DNA of 64,000 nt from Alishewanella longhuensis (GCF_014653435.1 NZ_BNAO01000005.1:30920-94919); one strand, 5' to 3'; positions 1-9,205 are shown, counted from the stretch's first letter. Translations and numbers: made by a program. The notes: generated from the letters alone by a model not told the origin.

Positions 1-8
1 GGACCGCT

Positions 9-530
9 ATGCCCCAACAACTTGTCGTAACCGCCATTGGGCCAGACCGAACCGGTATCGTTAGTAAACTCGCCAGGCTAGTGACTGAATGTAACTGCAA
101 TATTATTGATAGCCGTATGGCCATTTTTGGCAGCGAGTTCACCTTTATCATGTTACTGGCTGGTGACTTGCCCGCCATTAGCCGTATCGAGTATTTATTA
201 CCTGCTCTGGGGTTAGAGCTTGATCTGACCACCATGAGTAAACGTACTACAGGCCGTCCAAGGACCCAAGTGGTTGCGCATTATGTGCTGGATTATGCTG
301 GCCCGGATAAGGTGGGAACCCTGGGTGCTATTACCGGATTATTGGCCAGCCACAACATCTACATTGGTTCTTTGCAATCGGAAACGACCCCGATGGCGGA
401 CAACATAAAAATGCGTACTCAGATGACACTGGAATTACCTGAAGGTGTCAATGCACAACAAATTGAGACAGAGCTTAGCGCGCTAATGCAACAACTCGGC
501 TTACATGGCCGGTTTATGGCGCAAATATAA
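9..530 (+). CDS. gcvR: Glycine cleavage system repressor GcvR-like ACT-domain protein
   Basis: The 173-residue protein consists of two ACT-type modules (about residues 5-75 and 88-170). It opens with the typical phrase LVVTAIGPDRTGIVSKLA and repeats the motif as LDYAGPDKVGTLGAITGLLA. In E. coli GcvR modulates the activator GcvA and so keeps the glycine cleavage genes off when glycine is low; it has no DNA-binding domain, and none is seen here. The gene lies 9 nt before bcp, the same order as in E. coli, which supports the name. Only 8 bases precede the start, so its promoter is outside the window. Confidence 0.85.
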   Translation: MPQQLVVTAIGPDRTGIVSKLARLVTECNCNIIDSRMAIFGSEFTFIMLLAGDLPAISRIEYLLPALGLELDLTTMSKRTTGRPRTQVVAHYVLDYAGPDKVGTLGAITGLLASHNIYIGSLQSETTPMADNIKMRTQMTLELPEGVNAQQIETELSALMQQLGLHGRFMAQI

Positions 531-539
531 GGAAAACAG

Positions 540-1007
540 ATGAAGACATTAATTGCAGGTCAGCAAGCACCAAACTTTACACTGCCCGACCAACATCAAC
601 AAAATGTGACATTAAGTGACTGCTTAGCTTCGCACCGGGTGCTCGTTTACTTCTATCCCAAAGCAATGACGCCAGGCTGCACCGTGCAAGCCTGTGCTCT
701 GCGTGATACCCAAACAGAATTAAAGGCCAAAAACGTCAGTATTATAGGAATTAGCACAGACAGTCCGCAGCGTTTGGCAAAATTCGCGCAACGAGATGCG
801 CTAAACTTTACCCTACTGGCCGATGAAGACCACAAAGTTGCCGAAGCTTTCGGCGTTTGGGGACTGAAAAAGTTTATGGGTAAAGAATACGATGGAATTC
901 ATCGTTTAAGCTTTTTAATCAACCAAGACGGCAGTATTGCCAAAGTATTTGATACGTTTAAAACCAAAGATCATCATCAAGTGGTACTAGACTACCTAAA
1001 TAACTGA
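540..1007 (+). CDS. bcp: Thioredoxin-dependent thiol peroxidase (Bcp/PrxQ)
   Basis: A 155-residue peroxiredoxin of the BCP/PrxQ class, which reduces hydrogen peroxide and organic hydroperoxides in the cytoplasm using thioredoxin. The active-site segment FYPKAMTPGCTVQAC carries the peroxidatic Cys47 and a resolving Cys52 five residues later, the spacing seen in E. coli Bcp. The family is usually 150-160 residues, so this is full length. An AGGAAAA ribosome binding site lies just before the start, and the 9-nt gap to gcvR indicates one transcript. Confidence 0.95.
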   Translation: MKTLIAGQQAPNFTLPDQHQQNVTLSDCLASHRVLVYFYPKAMTPGCTVQACALRDTQTELKAKNVSIIGISTDSPQRLAKFAQRDALNFTLLADEDHKVAEAFGVWGLKKFMGKEYDGIHRLSFLINQDGSIAKVFDTFKTKDHHQVVLDYLNN

Positions 1008-1131
1008 ATTTCAGCTTGCGTTGCAGGCGTTTGAACCGAAAATGCCTGCCGTATTCATCTCACGGCTGCTAGCATCAAATTTCTTCGGCTTTTTTTTCAG
1101 CCCACTACATCTGTCATCACAGGAGTTAATA

Positions 1132-2244
1132 ATGAAAAACGTCTTCTCATTGTCTTTACTAAGCGCCAGCTTGCTGTTTACTGCCTCACTATCAGCTCAA
1201 ACATTGAATACCGAGAAAACCAATTTAACACTGGAGAAAGTAACACAGGGGCTAGAACACCCTTGGGGCTTAGCTTTTTTGCCTGATGGCAGAATGCTGG
1301 TCACTGAGCGCGCTGGCAAACTGCGTTATGTCAACACCGACGGCAGTTTAAGTGAGCCGCTGGCAGGTTTACCGGATATTGCGGTGGCAGGCCAAGGTGG
1401 TTTATTCGATGTGCTGTTACATCCTAATTATGCTGAAAACAACCAAGTTTATATTAGCTACAATGAACCTAGTGCCAACGGCAGCAGCACGACAGTCGCT
1501 CTGGCAACATTGGCTGCAGACCGCCTCACCAATGTAAAGGTTATTTTTAGCGCCAACCCTAAATTCAGCAGTCGTCATCACTTTGGCGGTCGATTGGTTA
1601 TTCAAGACAACCAATACTTGTTTATTACACTAGGTGATCGCGGGCAGCGTCGTGATGATGCACAAACGTTAGATAACCACCACGGCAAGGTGATTAGACT
1701 TAATCTGGATGGCAGCGTGCCGGAAGATAATCCTTATGTACGAAATGCCGCTGTACTTGATGATATTTGGTCATACGGTCATCGCAATATCCAAGGCGCT
1801 GCACTACACCCAACCACCGGCGAACTTTGGACTCACGAGCATGGTCCCCAAGGTGGTGACGAAATTAATATAACCCGCGCAACACTAAACTACGGCTGGC
1901 CGGTAATCACCTACGGCGAAGAGTATGGTGGTGGTAAAATTGGTCAAACCGCGAAAGAAGGTATGGAACAGCCACTGCATTATTGGGTGCCGTCTATTGC
2001 ACCAAGCGGTATGGCATTTTATTTGGATGACGCTATCCCGGGCTGGAAAAATAGCCTGTTAGTGGGCTCTTTACGTTTTGGTCAGCTAGTGAGGTTAGAA
2101 CTTGATGGCGACAAAGTGAGCCATGAGGAACGTATTATGATTGGGCAGCGTATCCGCGATGTACGTCAAGGTCCGGACGGTGCGGTGTACTTGCTTACCG
2201 ACCAAGCTGATGGCCAGATATTACGCTTACGAACGGCTAAGTAA
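1132..2244 (+). CDS. Secreted PQQ-dependent aldose-type sugar dehydrogenase
   Basis: The reading frame is open from 1021, but the ATG at 1132 is preceded by AGGAG (1121-1125) and begins a signal peptide of about 22 residues ending LSAQ, so a 370-residue precursor is preferred. It matches the soluble glucose/aldose sugar dehydrogenase family (E. coli YliI/Asd): a six-bladed propeller with HPWGLAFLPDG near the N-terminus and HEHGPQGGDE, part of the PQQ/calcium site. Such enzymes oxidise aldoses in the periplasm with PQQ as cofactor. Its stop is 2 nt before a PqqU-like receptor gene, so enzyme and probable cofactor importer are co-expressed. No pqq biosynthesis gene is in the window. Confidence 0.85.
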   Translation: MKNVFSLSLLSASLLFTASLSAQTLNTEKTNLTLEKVTQGLEHPWGLAFLPDGRMLVTERAGKLRYVNTDGSLSEPLAGLPDIAVAGQGGLFDVLLHPNYAENNQVYISYNEPSANGSSTTVALATLAADRLTNVKVIFSANPKFSSRHHFGGRLVIQDNQYLFITLGDRGQRRDDAQTLDNHHGKVIRLNLDGSVPEDNPYVRNAAVLDDIWSYGHRNIQGAALHPTTGELWTHEHGPQGGDEINITRATLNYGWPVITYGEEYGGGKIGQTAKEGMEQPLHYWVPSIAPSGMAFYLDDAIPGWKNSLLVGSLRFGQLVRLELDGDKVSHEERIMIGQRIRDVRQGPDGAVYLLTDQADGQILRLRTAK

Positions 2245-2246
2245 CG

Positions 2247-4274
2247 ATGAACTATTGGTTTTATCCTCTTACCGCGGTAACAGCGTTACTTTCTGCTGCA
2301 GTAACGGCTAACGAAGAAAGCGACGACAAAGCAATAGAAGTTATTGTTGTCTCTGCCGGCCAGCAACAGCAGAACTGGCTAAATACACCGGCCAGTGTCA
2401 GCGTCAAAACCTTACCACAAGCAGGGTTACTTATTGATAGTGGCCAGTTATTACAAGGAATCCCCGGCTTGCAAGTGGATAGCCGGGCTAACTTTGCTCA
2501 GGATACCCGGCTTAGCTTACGTGGTTTTGGTAGCCGCAGCGCTTTTGGGATCAGAGGTCTGTACCTGCAACAAGATGGTATCCCGATCTCAGCACCTGAT
2601 GGCCAAGGACAGTTATCCAGTGTGCTGCTCGACAGTATTGGCCAGATTGAAGTTTTAAGCGGCCCTTTAGCTGTGCTATATGGCAATGGTGCTGGTGGTG
2701 TGATTAGTCTTACTACCCGTGAGCAAATCCCTACAGAAGTAAGTAGCAGCTTGGCAATAAGTGAAGTACAACAGCAATATCAGCTTAGGTTAAATAGACA
2801 AACAGCAGACCATAGCTGGCAAGTTGCCGCTAAACACTTTGAAACAGAAGGGTTTCGCCCGCATGCCGCTGCCCGCAAACAACAACTACAAGCCGGTTGG
2901 CAACAACTATTAACCGACGACTTGACGCTGAAATTTAAAGTCGATTGGGCAAATGATCCGCGATTACAAGATCCACTTAGTTTGTCAGTAGCGCAGTGGC
3001 GTGAAGATCCTACGCAAACGGCAAGCCAAGCTAAATTATTTGATACCACCAAAACTACTGAGCAACGCCAGCTAAGTGCGACATTGCAGCACAGCGGTCC
3101 AGCCCCTTGGCAAGTAGCCTTGTGGCAAGGTAAGCGAGAGGTTAGTCAACGGTTGGCTTTTACCGGTGAAGCCATTAGCTCTGCCGGTGGCGACATTGCC
3201 TTAGCGCGCGCTTATCATGGTATCAATGCGCAAAAAAAATGGCAGCTGACTCCAGCACTAAGTCATTTGCTCGGTGGCGCTTGGGTAAAAAGCGACGATT
3301 TACGCCGCGGATATGTTAATCAGTTTGGCCAGCGCGGCGCACTGCGCCGGGACGAAGTCAATCTGGCAGAAAACCGGGATCTTTATTGGCGTTTTAGTTA
3401 CCAGCACTCTGCAGCACTCAGTATTGATGGAGGCTTACGTTACAGCGAATTGCGCTATCAGATCCTCGATAATTTTATCCAGCCAGGCAATCCAGATGAC
3501 AGTGGCAGTAAAAATTATTATCAACATGCAGCAGCTATTGGGCTTACATATCGATTTGCCGAACAATGGTCTTGGTTTGTTAGCACAGGTAAAGGCTTTG
3601 AAGCACCAACCTTAGCTGAGCTAGCCTATAAACCAGAAGGCACTGGCTTAAATCTGGCGCTGCAGGCGAGTCAAAACCAGCAGTGGGAAAGCGGTTTTAA
3701 ATATCAGGGATGGGCCAGCAGTGCGAGTTTAAGCCTGTTTAGTATTCGCAGCAATGACGAGCTGTTAGTCGCCAGTAGCAATAATGGCCGCACCAGCTAT
3801 CGTAATGCTGGCAATACTGCTCGTGATGGTATCGAGTTCAATCTAAAGCAACAGCTCACAGCACAGCTTAAGCATGAGCTGAGCTTAACTCTGATTGATG
3901 CTCGCTTTCAATCGCCGGAACTTAAAGACAAGCGCCTGCCAGGTGTCGCAAAAACAGATGCTTACTGGCAACTACGCTTTCAACCAAACTTAAGGTTACC
4001 GGTCTATCTGGAGTGGCGCACCCTGTATCGCGGTAATATTGCTACTACCGATAACAACACTGAGTTTGCGCCTGCGGCACTTACCTTTGATGCTACCCTG
4101 CACGCGCAACAGCAACTCAGCCGCTGGCAACTTAACTACTGGCTGAAACTTGATAATTTAACTGATCGTGACAACGTTGGCGCAGTGGTCGTTAACCAAA
4201 CCAACGGCAGAGCCATTGAGCCTGCACCAGGCCGACAATTAAGTGCTGGACTTAGCATGAACTACCTTTGGTGA
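2247..4274 (+). CDS. TonB-dependent outer-membrane receptor, PqqU (YncD) type
   Basis: 675 residues with an N-terminal signal peptide (about 21 residues), a TonB-box-like IEVIVVSAG near residue 30, a plug domain and a 22-strand-type barrel ending in an aromatic residue (YLW). Key plug segments such as LRGFGSRSAFGIRG and APDGQGQ, and barrel segments such as GRGFEAPT-like GKGFEAPTLAEL and LRRDEVNL, closely resemble my recollection of E. coli YncD, now known as PqqU, the high-affinity PQQ receptor. Translation is probably coupled to the PQQ-dependent dehydrogenase 2 nt upstream. Receptor family is certain; the PQQ ligand is inferred from similarity plus context. Confidence 0.85.
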   Translation: MNYWFYPLTAVTALLSAAVTANEESDDKAIEVIVVSAGQQQQNWLNTPASVSVKTLPQAGLLIDSGQLLQGIPGLQVDSRANFAQDTRLSLRGFGSRSAFGIRGLYLQQDGIPISAPDGQGQLSSVLLDSIGQIEVLSGPLAVLYGNGAGGVISLTTREQIPTEVSSSLAISEVQQQYQLRLNRQTADHSWQVAAKHFETEGFRPHAAARKQQLQAGWQQLLTDDLTLKFKVDWANDPRLQDPLSLSVAQWREDPTQTASQAKLFDTTKTTEQRQLSATLQHSGPAPWQVALWQGKREVSQRLAFTGEAISSAGGDIALARAYHGINAQKKWQLTPALSHLLGGAWVKSDDLRRGYVNQFGQRGALRRDEVNLAENRDLYWRFSYQHSAALSIDGGLRYSELRYQILDNFIQPGNPDDSGSKNYYQHAAAIGLTYRFAEQWSWFVSTGKGFEAPTLAELAYKPEGTGLNLALQASQNQQWESGFKYQGWASSASLSLFSIRSNDELLVASSNNGRTSYRNAGNTARDGIEFNLKQQLTAQLKHELSLTLIDARFQSPELKDKRLPGVAKTDAYWQLRFQPNLRLPVYLEWRTLYRGNIATTDNNTEFAPAALTFDATLHAQQQLSRWQLNYWLKLDNLTDRDNVGAVVVNQTNGRAIEPAPGRQLSAGLSMNYLW

Positions 4275-4283
4275 CGATAAATA

Positions 4284-4315
4284 GCGGCCGGCGCTCTAAC
4301 TGACGTGCCGGCTGC
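4284..4315. terminator. Hairpin between convergent genes
   Basis: An 11-bp stem (4284-4294 with 4305-4315, two G-U pairs, 10-nt loop) lies in the 70-nt gap between the receptor gene and perM, which converge. No T-tract follows on either strand, so it may act as a weak or factor-dependent terminator or as an RNA 3'-end stabiliser. Confidence 0.4.
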
Positions 4316-4344
4316 AACATAACATCTCGATGCTGAAAAAGACG

Positions 4345-5421
4345 CTAGCTGGTTTCAACCTTCTCTACGGGACCTAATCTCGTCGACCAGGCATTAGCGG
4401 TTGCTTTAACCAATGACGCCAACGGTATAGCGAAGAAAATACCCCAGAAGCCGAATAAACCACCAAAGAACAACACGGCGATGATGATGTAAACTGGATT
4501 TAAATCAACAACCTCTGAGAACAGCAGTGGCACAAGCACGTTGCCATCTAAAGCCTGTATCACACCATAAGCCAGCATCAAGTAACCAAACTCAGCGCTA
4601 AACCCCCACTGAAACAAACCAACTAAAGCAACTGGCAAGGTTACAACGGCGGCACCTATATAAGGAATTAATACCGAGAATCCAACTAACATGCCAAGTA
4701 GCAAGGCATAGTTAAGACCAAATAACGAGAATACGGCATAACTGCACACTCCAACAATTAGAATCTCTAACATCTTGCCGCGGATATAGTTCATAATCTG
4801 CACATTCATTTCGTGCCATACCTGAGTAATAAGTTGGCGTTCATTTGGTAAAAATTGTATTAGTCCAGTCGTTAATTGCGTTTTGTCTTTCAACATAAAA
4901 AACACCATTACCGGCACCAGTACCAGATAGATTAATAGCGCAACTAAATCAACAATAGAGGCTAACGACATCGACAACATTTGCCGACCAAAAGCCATCA
5001 CACGTTCATCTACCGTATGCATCATCAATAAAATTTGCTCTTCGCTTACCATACCAGGCAGTAACTCCGGCAGCTCTAACAAGTAGGTACGCCCTAATTC
5101 GATCATCTGTGGTAAATCACGGAGCAAATTTCTACCTTGATACCACGCCAACGGCACTACCCACATCAGCGCCAGAATCAGGACTCCCATAAACCCAAGC
5201 ACCACAACGGTAGTGCTGACGGAGCGACTGGCCCCCATCTGGCACAAACGCGATACCGGCCATTCGAGGAGATAGGCAAAAGCGATAGATACCAACACTG
5301 GTGCTAACATCCCGCTTAACCAATAAAGACTCAAAAAGCCCATAAGCAACATTAAAAAGAGTGCGACAACCTGGGGGTCTGAAAATTTATTGGTATACCA
5401 CTTTCTTAACCAGTCAAACAT
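4345..5421 (-). CDS. perM: PerM/AI-2E family membrane transporter
   Basis: A 358-residue integral membrane protein with about eight hydrophobic segments and the UPF0118/AI-2E transporter pattern, including LVPVMVFFMLKDK and IPYIGAAVVTLPVAL. The frame extends upstream to a TTG at 5469, but the N-terminus MFDWLRKWYTNKFSDP aligns with the start of E. coli PerM, so the ATG at 5421 is chosen. The substrate of PerM proteins is not settled; the family also includes the autoinducer-2 exporter TqsA. It is divergent from bepA, as in E. coli. Confidence 0.85.
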   Translation of the reverse strand: MFDWLRKWYTNKFSDPQVVALFLMLLMGFLSLYWLSGMLAPVLVSIAFAYLLEWPVSRLCQMGASRSVSTTVVVLGFMGVLILALMWVVPLAWYQGRNLLRDLPQMIELGRTYLLELPELLPGMVSEEQILLMMHTVDERVMAFGRQMLSMSLASIVDLVALLIYLVLVPVMVFFMLKDKTQLTTGLIQFLPNERQLITQVWHEMNVQIMNYIRGKMLEILIVGVCSYAVFSLFGLNYALLLGMLVGFSVLIPYIGAAVVTLPVALVGLFQWGFSAEFGYLMLAYGVIQALDGNVLVPLLFSEVVDLNPVYIIIAVLFFGGLFGFWGIFFAIPLASLVKATANAWSTRLGPVEKVETS

Positions 5422-5657
5422 GTTCAATCTCATTGGCGGACAAACTTGTGCGCAGTATACCAAGATCAACAGAAAAGTAACGAGCCTCTGTATGACAAGC
5501 GACTGATTATGGTAGATTAGCGCTAAGGTAACGTCTCTGTATTAAATTTCAGCGTTTACACGCAGATCAGCAATAAGTAATGAACTTACCCTGGCAAAAA
5601 TAGACAAATACACAGAATTACCGCTCTTAATCGCAGCATGAAACAGGTCAGCCGTTT

Positions 5658-7106
5658 ATGATACGTCTTGCAGTAAAATCAACTCTCGCTTCAAGCCTGC
5701 TTATCTTCTGTTTGCAGACCACACCTGCCCAGGCGGTAAACAAGCTGCCTGATATTGGCGGCAATGCCTTTTCCACCTTAACACCAGAAAAAGAGAAGCA
5801 ACTAGGTGATGTGATGATGCGGCAAACCAGAGGTAGCTTACCTATGGTTTACGATCCATTGCTCGATGAATACATTAATGCCCTGGGTAATCGTTTAGTG
5901 GCCAGAGCAAATGATGTGAAATTCCCCTTTAAGTTTTACTGGGTGAATAATCGGCATATCAACGCTTTTGCTACGCTCGGCGGAAATATTGCCTCGCATA
6001 CGGGGACCCTCGCCGTCGCCGACAGTGAGAGTGAGTTCGCTTCAGTGATTGCGCACGAAATCGCCCACGTTACACAACGGCATATCGCCCGCTTTGTCGA
6101 AGCGCAAAACCAACGCGCACCCTTAACGATTGCTAGTTTGCTGGGCGCTATCGTGCTGGCTACTGTCAATCCAGAGGCCGGCATGGCAGCCATGATGGCT
6201 TCTCAAGGCGCGGCGCAACAAAGCGCCATTAACTTTACTCGTAGTAATGAACAAGAAGCCGATCGTATCGGCATGAACATACTGGCAGAAGCCGGTTTTG
6301 ACCCAAATGCCGTTCCTCTTTTCTTTACAAAACTAAGTGAGCAAAGCCGCTTTGTTAATCAACAACTGGCATTTTTACAAACCCACCCTTTATCACAGGC
6401 CAGGGTCAGTGACACCCGACTCCGCGCACAGCAATATCCGCAACGTTTTGTGCCAGACAGCCAAGATTTTACACTAAGTAAAGCAAGGGTATTAGCACGT
6501 TACCAACACAATACTAAAGATGCTATCACCATTTTTAACCGGAAACTGGGCGAGCCTGGCGGCAATACCCGTGCCAACCGCTACGGTTTAGCGGTTGCCT
6601 TGCTAGACGATAAGCAATACGACGCTGCGTTAGCGCATATTGACGATCTGCTACAGCAAGATCCGCACAATTTATATTATTTAGACGTATATACCGATAT
6701 TCTAATTGGTCAGCAAAAATACCAACAAGCCCTGGATATGTTACAACAAGCCTACTTGCTGCGCCCAAACAACCAGGTTGTTACCTTAAACTATGCCAAC
6801 GTTGCGATTAAGTCGGGGAGTTATGGATTAGCAATACATTTGCTGCGCAACTTACTGTTCTACAAAGACGATAATATTTTGGCGTATGATTTATTATCTG
6901 AAGCCTATAAATTGCAGGAGGATTTTGCCAAATATTATGAAGCAAGATCAGACTTGTTTTATCAATTAGCCAATTATCCTAAAGCGATTGACGATTTAAA
7001 TGAGGCGTTAAACCATCTGAAGCCAGATGCCCGTTTAGAGAATCGCCGCATTGAAGCGAAAAAGCGCCAATTACAAGCCGAATTTGATCGCTTACAACGC
7101 ATGTAA
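5658..7106 (+). CDS. bepA: Periplasmic M48 metalloprotease/chaperone BepA
   Basis: 482 residues. A signal peptide (about 26 residues ending AQA) precedes an M48 domain with zinc motif HEIAH at 133-137 and the third ligand in the NEQEAD segment near residue 198. HPLSQAR near 243 carries the histidine that in E. coli BepA acts as a switch on the active site. The C-terminal 200 residues are helical TPR repeats. BepA assists assembly of LptD and other outer-membrane beta-barrels and degrades stalled ones. The gene sits beside perM and a yfgD-like reductase, matching the E. coli order perM-yfgC-yfgD. Confidence 0.93.
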   Translation: MIRLAVKSTLASSLLIFCLQTTPAQAVNKLPDIGGNAFSTLTPEKEKQLGDVMMRQTRGSLPMVYDPLLDEYINALGNRLVARANDVKFPFKFYWVNNRHINAFATLGGNIASHTGTLAVADSESEFASVIAHEIAHVTQRHIARFVEAQNQRAPLTIASLLGAIVLATVNPEAGMAAMMASQGAAQQSAINFTRSNEQEADRIGMNILAEAGFDPNAVPLFFTKLSEQSRFVNQQLAFLQTHPLSQARVSDTRLRAQQYPQRFVPDSQDFTLSKARVLARYQHNTKDAITIFNRKLGEPGGNTRANRYGLAVALLDDKQYDAALAHIDDLLQQDPHNLYYLDVYTDILIGQQKYQQALDMLQQAYLLRPNNQVVTLNYANVAIKSGSYGLAIHLLRNLLFYKDDNILAYDLLSEAYKLQEDFAKYYEARSDLFYQLANYPKAIDDLNEALNHLKPDARLENRRIEAKKRQLQAEFDRLQRM

Positions 7107-7123
7107 CACAACAAGGACACCAG

Positions 7124-7468
7124 ATGATAACGCTTTACCATAACCCCCGCTGCTCGAAAAGCCGTGATGCATTAACATTATTGGAGCAACATGGTCAGCC
7201 TTTTCAGATAGTAGAGTATTTAAAAACACCGCTGGATGAAGGCACCCTTAGTGCTTTGTTGGTTAAACTGGGTCTGACCGCACGAGAGATTATGCGAAAT
7301 AAGGAGGATGAATACCAACAGCTTGGCTTAGCCGACTCTAGCTTAACCGAGCAACAACTTATAAGCGCTATGGTCAAACATCCCCGTTTATTAGAGCGGC
7401 CTATCGTCGTAACAGGCGATAAAGCCGCCATAGGCCGGCCACTTGCCAATATAGCAGCAATATTATAA
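7124..7468 (+). CDS. ArsC/YfgD-family glutaredoxin-type reductase
   Basis: 114 residues. The N-terminus LYHNPRCSKSRDAL places the reactive Cys at residue 10, and IVVTGDKAAIGRP near the C-terminus is the typical ArsC substrate-binding segment. Family members reduce arsenate with glutathione and glutaredoxin, but the YfgD branch next to bepA has no firmly shown arsenate role, and no other ars gene is nearby. It lies 17 nt after bepA and overlaps the next gene by one base (TAATG). Confidence 0.8.
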   Translation: MITLYHNPRCSKSRDALTLLEQHGQPFQIVEYLKTPLDEGTLSALLVKLGLTAREIMRNKEDEYQQLGLADSSLTEQQLISAMVKHPRLLERPIVVTGDKAAIGRPLANIAAIL

Positions 7469-8052
7469 TGACCTGTAATATCCTGATCCTGTATTATTCA
7501 CGCCATGGCTCTGTGGCTGCCCTAGCGGAGAAAATTGCCAGTGGTGTACAACAAGCCGGTGCTGAAGCTAAAATCCGCTGTATCGCGGGCTTTAATCAGC
7601 ACACCCAGCCGCGGCATCCCATAGCGGAGCTGGCCGAGCTAAGAGACTGTGACGGGCTGGCTTTTGGCAGCCCCGTTCGCTTTGGCAATATGGCAGCCGA
7701 AGCCAAAGCATTTTGGGATAACACTACCAGTTGCTGGCTTAAGGGAGAATTAATCAATAAAGCGGCTGGGGTTTTTACCTCATCGGGTAGTTTACACGGT
7801 GGCAATGAAGCAAATTTGCTAAGCATGATGTTGCCCTTATTGCACCATGGCATGCTGTTAATGGGTATACCCTATAGCGAGCCTGAGCTTCACAAAACAC
7901 AAAGCGGCGGCACACCCTATGGCCCCAGCCATGTTAGTGGCATGAGCGCTGATACCCAATTGTCGGTAGAAGAACAACGACTAGCGCTGGCTTTTGGTAA
8001 ACGCTTAGCGCAATTAAGTATGGCATTAAAAACTAAAGGATTCTCAACCTAA
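7468..8052 (+). CDS. wrbA: WrbA-like NAD(P)H:quinone oxidoreductase
   Basis: A 194-residue flavodoxin-fold protein. The FMN phosphate loop is YYSRHGSVAALA near residue 10, the isoalloxazine contact FGSPVRFGNMAAE near 68, and the TSSGSLHGGNE segment near 110 is characteristic of WrbA. WrbA proteins reduce quinones by two electrons with NAD(P)H and limit semiquinone radicals. Length is close to E. coli WrbA (198). Its start overlaps the upstream stop and its stop overlaps the next start, so translation of arsC-like, wrbA and DUF2069 genes is likely coupled. Confidence 0.88.
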   Translation: MTCNILILYYSRHGSVAALAEKIASGVQQAGAEAKIRCIAGFNQHTQPRHPIAELAELRDCDGLAFGSPVRFGNMAAEAKAFWDNTTSCWLKGELINKAAGVFTSSGSLHGGNEANLLSMMLPLLHHGMLLMGIPYSEPELHKTQSGGTPYGPSHVSGMSADTQLSVEEQRLALAFGKRLAQLSMALKTKGFST

Positions 8053-8498
8053 TGACCGCAACAGCTACAGCGCCTATGTCTGCTGAAACACAACGATTTT
8101 TACGCTTAGGCCGCATTGGTTTCTGGGGTTTATGGCTACTTATCCCCGTTTGGCACCTCTGGTTGGCTCCCGTGGGCTATGGCGAGGAACAAGATCTTAA
8201 ACCCAGTACTGTTAGTACCTTATTATTACTCTGGGTACCATTATGGCTACCCATGTGGGGTATCATCAAAGGCAAAGCCTATACCATGGCTTGGGCTAAT
8301 TTTATTGTAATGATTTATTTTCTGCACAGTTTAACCAATTTATGGGTAAGTGTAGGACTGTATTTTTGGTTGTCGGTAGTAGAACTGTTGTTAGCCTGCC
8401 TGATGTTTTATGGCTGTACTTATTACGCCAGAAACCGTGGCAAAGAGTTAGGATTAAAAATTCCGAAGCTTAAAGATGATCCCGTACGTAAAAATTAA
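8052..8498 (+). CDS. DUF2069 inner-membrane protein
   Basis: 148 residues with four strongly hydrophobic stretches (about 22-45, 52-76, 80-100, 104-128) rich in Trp, followed by a basic cytoplasmic tail. I recognise it as DUF2069, a small membrane protein often found directly after wrbA in gammaproteobacteria; no function is established. The ATG overlaps the wrbA stop codon by one base. Confidence 0.75.
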   Translation: MTATATAPMSAETQRFLRLGRIGFWGLWLLIPVWHLWLAPVGYGEEQDLKPSTVSTLLLLWVPLWLPMWGIIKGKAYTMAWANFIVMIYFLHSLTNLWVSVGLYFWLSVVELLLACLMFYGCTYYARNRGKELGLKIPKLKDDPVRKN

Positions 8499-8605
8499 AA
8501 CTATGCCCATGTAGCAATAGCCACTTTGATGATATCAGGGGTGTTTTTGAAATCGCTTTAATCTGGATTGTTATATCCTGCGTATTAGGTAGTAGGTTTT
8601 CATTA

Positions 8606-8611
8606 TATAAT
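8606..8611 (+). promoter_or_regulatory. -10 element close to a start codon
   Basis: A perfect TATAAT ends 11 nt before the ATG at 8623. Transcription starting the usual 6-8 nt downstream would give an mRNA with about 5 untranslated bases. No good -35 and no Shine-Dalgarno sequence are visible. Confidence 0.45.
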
Positions 8612-8622
8612 ACGCGGCAACT

Positions 8623-9201
8623 ATGAACGAACAACTGGCCCTTTTTCCACTAGGCAGCTTTTTATTACCGAGGGGCAAGCTCAAGCTAAGAGTATTCGAA
8701 CCTCGCTATATTCGCTTGGTCAAAGAGGCCATGAACAAAAAACGCGCCTTTGCCATGGCGACACTTAACCCCTTCGTCAGCCAGGAACATCCTGATCGTA
8801 TTTTACCCTTAGTGTGCAAAGTACAAATTGAAGATTTTGAAGCGCTACCTGATGGGCTGCTGGGCATTACTCTGCGCGGCATCGCACGTTATGAAATCAC
8901 TAACCGGTGGCAAGAGCCCGATAAATTGCATGTAGCAGAGGTCAGCCCAGTAGCAGATTGGTCAGAACATCATTTATCTGATGAGTTAAAGCCTCTGGCC
9001 ATCTCTTTTGCTCGCCTGCTACGCGAATACCCGCAGTTAGCTGAACTCTATCCAGAACCAGAGCTAACTGATGCCGCCTGGCTCGCGGGTCGCTGGCTGG
9101 AAATATTGCCAATGCAACCCAGCTTAAAAATCAGGATGGCCACCACTGAACCAGACGCTTGCCTGGAGCAGTTGCAACAATGGTTGGAGCACAACGCTTA
9201 A
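8623..9201 (+). CDS. LON-protease substrate-binding-domain protein
   Basis: 192 residues covering only the N-terminal (substrate-recognition) domain of Lon; there is no AAA+ ATPase or peptidase domain. The start ALFPLGSFLLPRGKLKLRVFEPRYIRLV is the standard opening of stand-alone LON-domain proteins, so the ATG at 8623 is right even though no ribosome binding site precedes it. The function of these small proteins is not known; they may bind unfolded peptides. It converges on queE with only 4 nt between the stop codons. Confidence 0.85.
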   Translation: MNEQLALFPLGSFLLPRGKLKLRVFEPRYIRLVKEAMNKKRAFAMATLNPFVSQEHPDRILPLVCKVQIEDFEALPDGLLGITLRGIARYEITNRWQEPDKLHVAEVSPVADWSEHHLSDELKPLAISFARLLREYPQLAELYPEPELTDAAWLAGRWLEILPMQPSLKIRMATTEPDACLEQLQQWLEHNA

Positions 9202-9205
9202 CGCA

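Noticed and set aside
1023-1049. Hairpin after bcp (GCAGGCGTTT/AAATGCCTGC) as a terminator
   Set aside because: The 10-bp stem (one G-U pair) is real, but no T-run follows directly; the nearest one is 40 nt on. Not called.
1021-1131. Longer N-terminus for the PQQ-dependent dehydrogenase
   Set aside because: The extension starts at a TTG without a ribosome binding site and would bury the signal peptide.
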